Below, piece by piece: positions 62,299 to 64,000 of a stretch of DNA of 64,000 nucleotides (position 1 is the first letter of the stretch; the number at the start of each line of letters is the position of its first letter). The notes beneath the pieces were generated by a model. It made no database searches. It saw only the letters and a program-made list of their open reading frames with translations, and was not told the DNA's origin. The DNA lies in contig NZ_VCYH01000001.1 of assembly GCF_030464345.1 (NCBI RefSeq), forward strand, positions 310,001 through 374,000. Reading direction: 5' to 3'. Both the position numbers and the translations under genes were made by a program. The DNA comes from Methanoculleus frigidifontis (GTDB lineage: Archaea > Halobacteriota > Methanomicrobia > Methanomicrobiales > Methanoculleaceae).

Positions 62299-62816
62299 AT
62301 GGATGTCATTGCGGCTCTCTGCCTGTTCCTCTTACCGATTGTCGCCGCAGCAATCGTGTTCATCCATATTCGCTGGAAGAAGATCGCCGGTTGGCAGGCG
62401 ATCGGCACCGTGCTGATGTGGCAGCTCGCCGTCGGGCTGGGGCTCGGTCTCATCCGGGGAGGAATCGGGCACCTCCTGAGCCTGACCGGGTTGCTGCGTC
62501 GATCGGCTGGGCGGCAGGAAGTCCGTTCCAGCGCGAGGTCGGGATGTGGAACCTCGGCCTCGGTATCGTCGCCGTCCTCTGCCTGAAGTCCTGCAGCAAA
62601 GGGTTCTTCGCCGCGACCATCATCGGGACCGGGGTGTTCTTCGTCGGCGCCGGCCTCGGCCATCTCTATGAGCTCGTTGTGCACGGGAATACGGCGGCCA
62701 ACAACGCCGGAGCCGGAATGTACCTGGATATCTTCTACCCGTTCGTGCTTGCAGCCCTGCTCGTCCTGTACCACATCCGAAGAAAGGAAGCAGGGGCTAC
62801 AGGCGCGGCCGTATGA
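62299..62816 (+). pseudogene. DUF6790-like membrane protein broken by a frameshift
   Basis: The first frame gives MDVIAALCLFLLPIVAAAIVF..GGIGHLL; the second gives RVAASIGWAAGSPFQREVGMWNLG..LYHIRRKEAG. Together they make a four-helix membrane protein of a family with the IGWxxGSPFQxEVG signature. One base is missing (or two are extra) near 62480-62490. It could be a real pseudogene or a sequencing error. Confidence 0.7.
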
Positions 62817-62961
62817 GACCGCGTAGGGTGATCGGTCTACCTGATTGCTCCGGATCTCTTTTCCGGGCAGCTGTGGCGTGTGCTGCCGTGAGCACGCCCG
62901 GGAACCGGGCATGGGCAAGGTATATATCCCATGCGGCAGGGAAAGGGGCGAGGTGAGAAGA

Positions 62962-63216
62962 ATGCTGTTTGTCCTGTGGTACCAGTTCGAGCCTGAGCAT
63001 ACGCACCGGGTCCTGGAACTCTGGAAACACTTCCAGTTTCCGTCGGACGTAAAGGTGCACCATCGGTTTGTCCTGATCGGGAGGCACATGTCGGTAGCGG
63101 TCTTCGAGGCCGACGACGAGAAGTCCATCATGCGGATCACCGCACCGTTCAGCTCCTACGGCGTGGCGCACGTCGCACCCGCCATGTCGATCGAGGAAGC
63201 CGTCAAGATGGTATGA
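62962..63216 (+). CDS. Small DUF3303-like protein
   Basis: The 84-residue protein (MLFVLWYQFEPEHTHRVLELW..SVAVFEADDEKSI) has the ferredoxin-like alpha-beta layout of the DUF3303/GYD-type families, of unknown function. The ATG at 62962 follows GAGGTGAG. A TATATAT lies about 40 bases before the start. Confidence 0.72.
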   Translation: MLFVLWYQFEPEHTHRVLELWKHFQFPSDVKVHHRFVLIGRHMSVAVFEADDEKSIMRITAPFSSYGVAHVAPAMSIEEAVKMV

Positions 63217-63390
63217 TGCACGGGGGCGGAGAAAAGCCCACTCATTTTTCGAAGGTGAACGGCGGGAGCCGGAGGGTTCGGGGCGTCGTCAATGAAGGGT
63301 GAATAAATTTTCTTCATTTCAGCATAAAGGGGATATATATTGCTGATTCTTTAAAAGAAGGTTCAAGAATCGATACAAAAAAGCAAATCG

Positions 63391-63398
63391 TTTATATA
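63391..63398 (+). promoter_or_regulatory. TATA box of the right-edge sensor gene
   Basis: TTTATATA is centred 26-27 bases before the GTG at 63421 and supports that codon as a leaderless start. Bases 63217-63390 are AT-rich and without a gene. Confidence 0.65.
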
Positions 63399-63420
63399 AT
63401 GGTGTTCCCAGAAGTGATCA

Positions 63421-64000
63421 GTGGTTCCCTGGTACGAACTCCTGACCCTGCTCTTCTTCATCGCCGCCGCTGCCGTGGCGCTCCTTGGGGCATTCGTACT
63501 CGGAAGAGATCCCGGCAGCCGCCTGCACCAGGTCTTCTTCCTTTCCTCGATCACCGGGTCGCTCTGGGCGTTCAGCGAGTTTATGCGGCTTGCACTGGAG
63601 AGTCCGGCCACTGCCGCAGGCTGGGCCGCGATGGGAGCTGTCTGGCCTGTTGATACCGCCCTTGCCCTCCACTTCATCCTCCTGTTTACCAGGAATCCGT
63701 ATCTTCGCGGGCTTCGGGCTCCCTGGACGCTTGCTGCCCTTTACATGCCCGCCGTGGCGTTTACGTTTGCAGCATACTTCATGGGCACCGGGTACACCGA
63801 TATACCTGCTGTCATTCTCCTGGCCTACGTCTGGACGCTCGTCTGTGCCACGCTTGCCTGGCTTCTCTGCATCCGGTATATGCTGCGGATTCCCGACGGG
63901 GCCGAGCGCCGGCAGGCCAGGCTGATCGCCATCGGCATTACCGTCCCGCTGCTCTCTGGCTTCTCTTATCTCGCATCAGACGTGGCGTCGTTCTTTGTAT
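63421..64000 (+). CDS. N-terminal part of a seven-helix membrane sensor, cut by window edge
   Basis: The 193 visible residues (VPWYELLTLLFFIAAAAVALLG...) hold six or so membrane helices with the layout of the histidine-kinase N-terminal 7TM region, including SLWAFSEFMRLALE and HFILLFTRNPYLR. PAS and kinase domains would be expected beyond the edge. The GTG start is set by the TATA box and by an in-frame stop just upstream (63415). Confidence 0.72.
   Translation, partial: MVPWYELLTLLFFIAAAAVALLGAFVLGRDPGSRLHQVFFLSSITGSLWAFSEFMRLALESPATAAGWAAMGAVWPVDTALALHFILLFTRNPYLRGLRAPWTLAALYMPAVAFTFAAYFMGTGYTDIPAVILLAYVWTLVCATLAWLLCIRYMLRIPDGAERRQARLIAIGITVPLLSGFSYLASDVASFFV

Overview
The window looks like chromosome from a GC-rich methanogenic archaeon of the order Methanomicrobiales, most likely Methanoculleus or a close relative. 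The clues are an F420-dependent secondary alcohol dehydrogenase that I recognise as the Adf family of Methanoculleus, two Orc1/Cdc6-type proteins, archaeal TATA boxes 24-28 bases before start codons (many leaderless), a surface protein with a PGF-pre-PGF domain, and many PAS/histidine-kinase sensors. No rRNA, intact tRNA or CRISPR array was seen.

Bases 1-23750 are an accessory region. It opens with a partial Orc1/Cdc6 gene, two small membrane proteins, and an AT-rich pair made of an RNase H/RuvC-like protein and a serine/threonine kinase, followed by two small phage-like genes. A compact seven-gene operon (5067-11947) comes next: a half-size HsdS-like protein, an HsdM-like protein whose catalytic motifs are lost, a possible DNA-clamp-like protein, two proteins built from shared repeat modules, a helical protein, and a CHAT/caspase-like protease. 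About 330 bp of near-identical sequence flanks this operon as direct repeats. After a secreted DNase-I-like lipoprotein, an AT-rich second locus (13646-14964) repeats the theme in minimal form: a second caspase-like protease and a second module protein. I regard these two loci as the best candidate for an undescribed, probably defensive, system. A large NHL-repeat surface protein and a plasmid-like segment follow (ArdC antirestriction protein, small zinc-ribbon and helix-turn-helix genes, a shortened Orc1, an integrase). This segment ends at a 3' fragment of a tRNA-Leu gene, which is the attachment scar of an integrated element. A second repeat family has three copies, two of them inverted around the ArdC segment.

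Bases 23750-31300 are a scrapyard of integrase remains and toxin-antitoxin modules: an unknown two-gene operon, an MNT/HEPN pair, an XRE-ImmA/PIN pair, an orphan antitoxin, a Fic/Doc protein, and broken pieces of others.

Bases 31300-64000 look more like ordinary chromosome, dominated by membranes and signalling. There is an M50-like protease, at least six PAS/histidine-kinase or receiver proteins, a xanthine/uracil permease with an ATPase-like tail, a 5'-truncated GH81 glucanase joined to a phzF remnant, a CAAX protease, a CDF transporter with altered metal ligands overlapping a PaaK-type ligase, the adf-cupin pair, a Cache kinase/response regulator/pseudokinase operon, a FIST-sensor/kinase pair, a double GNAT, an AlkD-type repair protein, and a 7TM sensor running off the right edge. 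Several genes carry frameshifts, including one in a run of eight C's inside a tandemly duplicated PAS unit.
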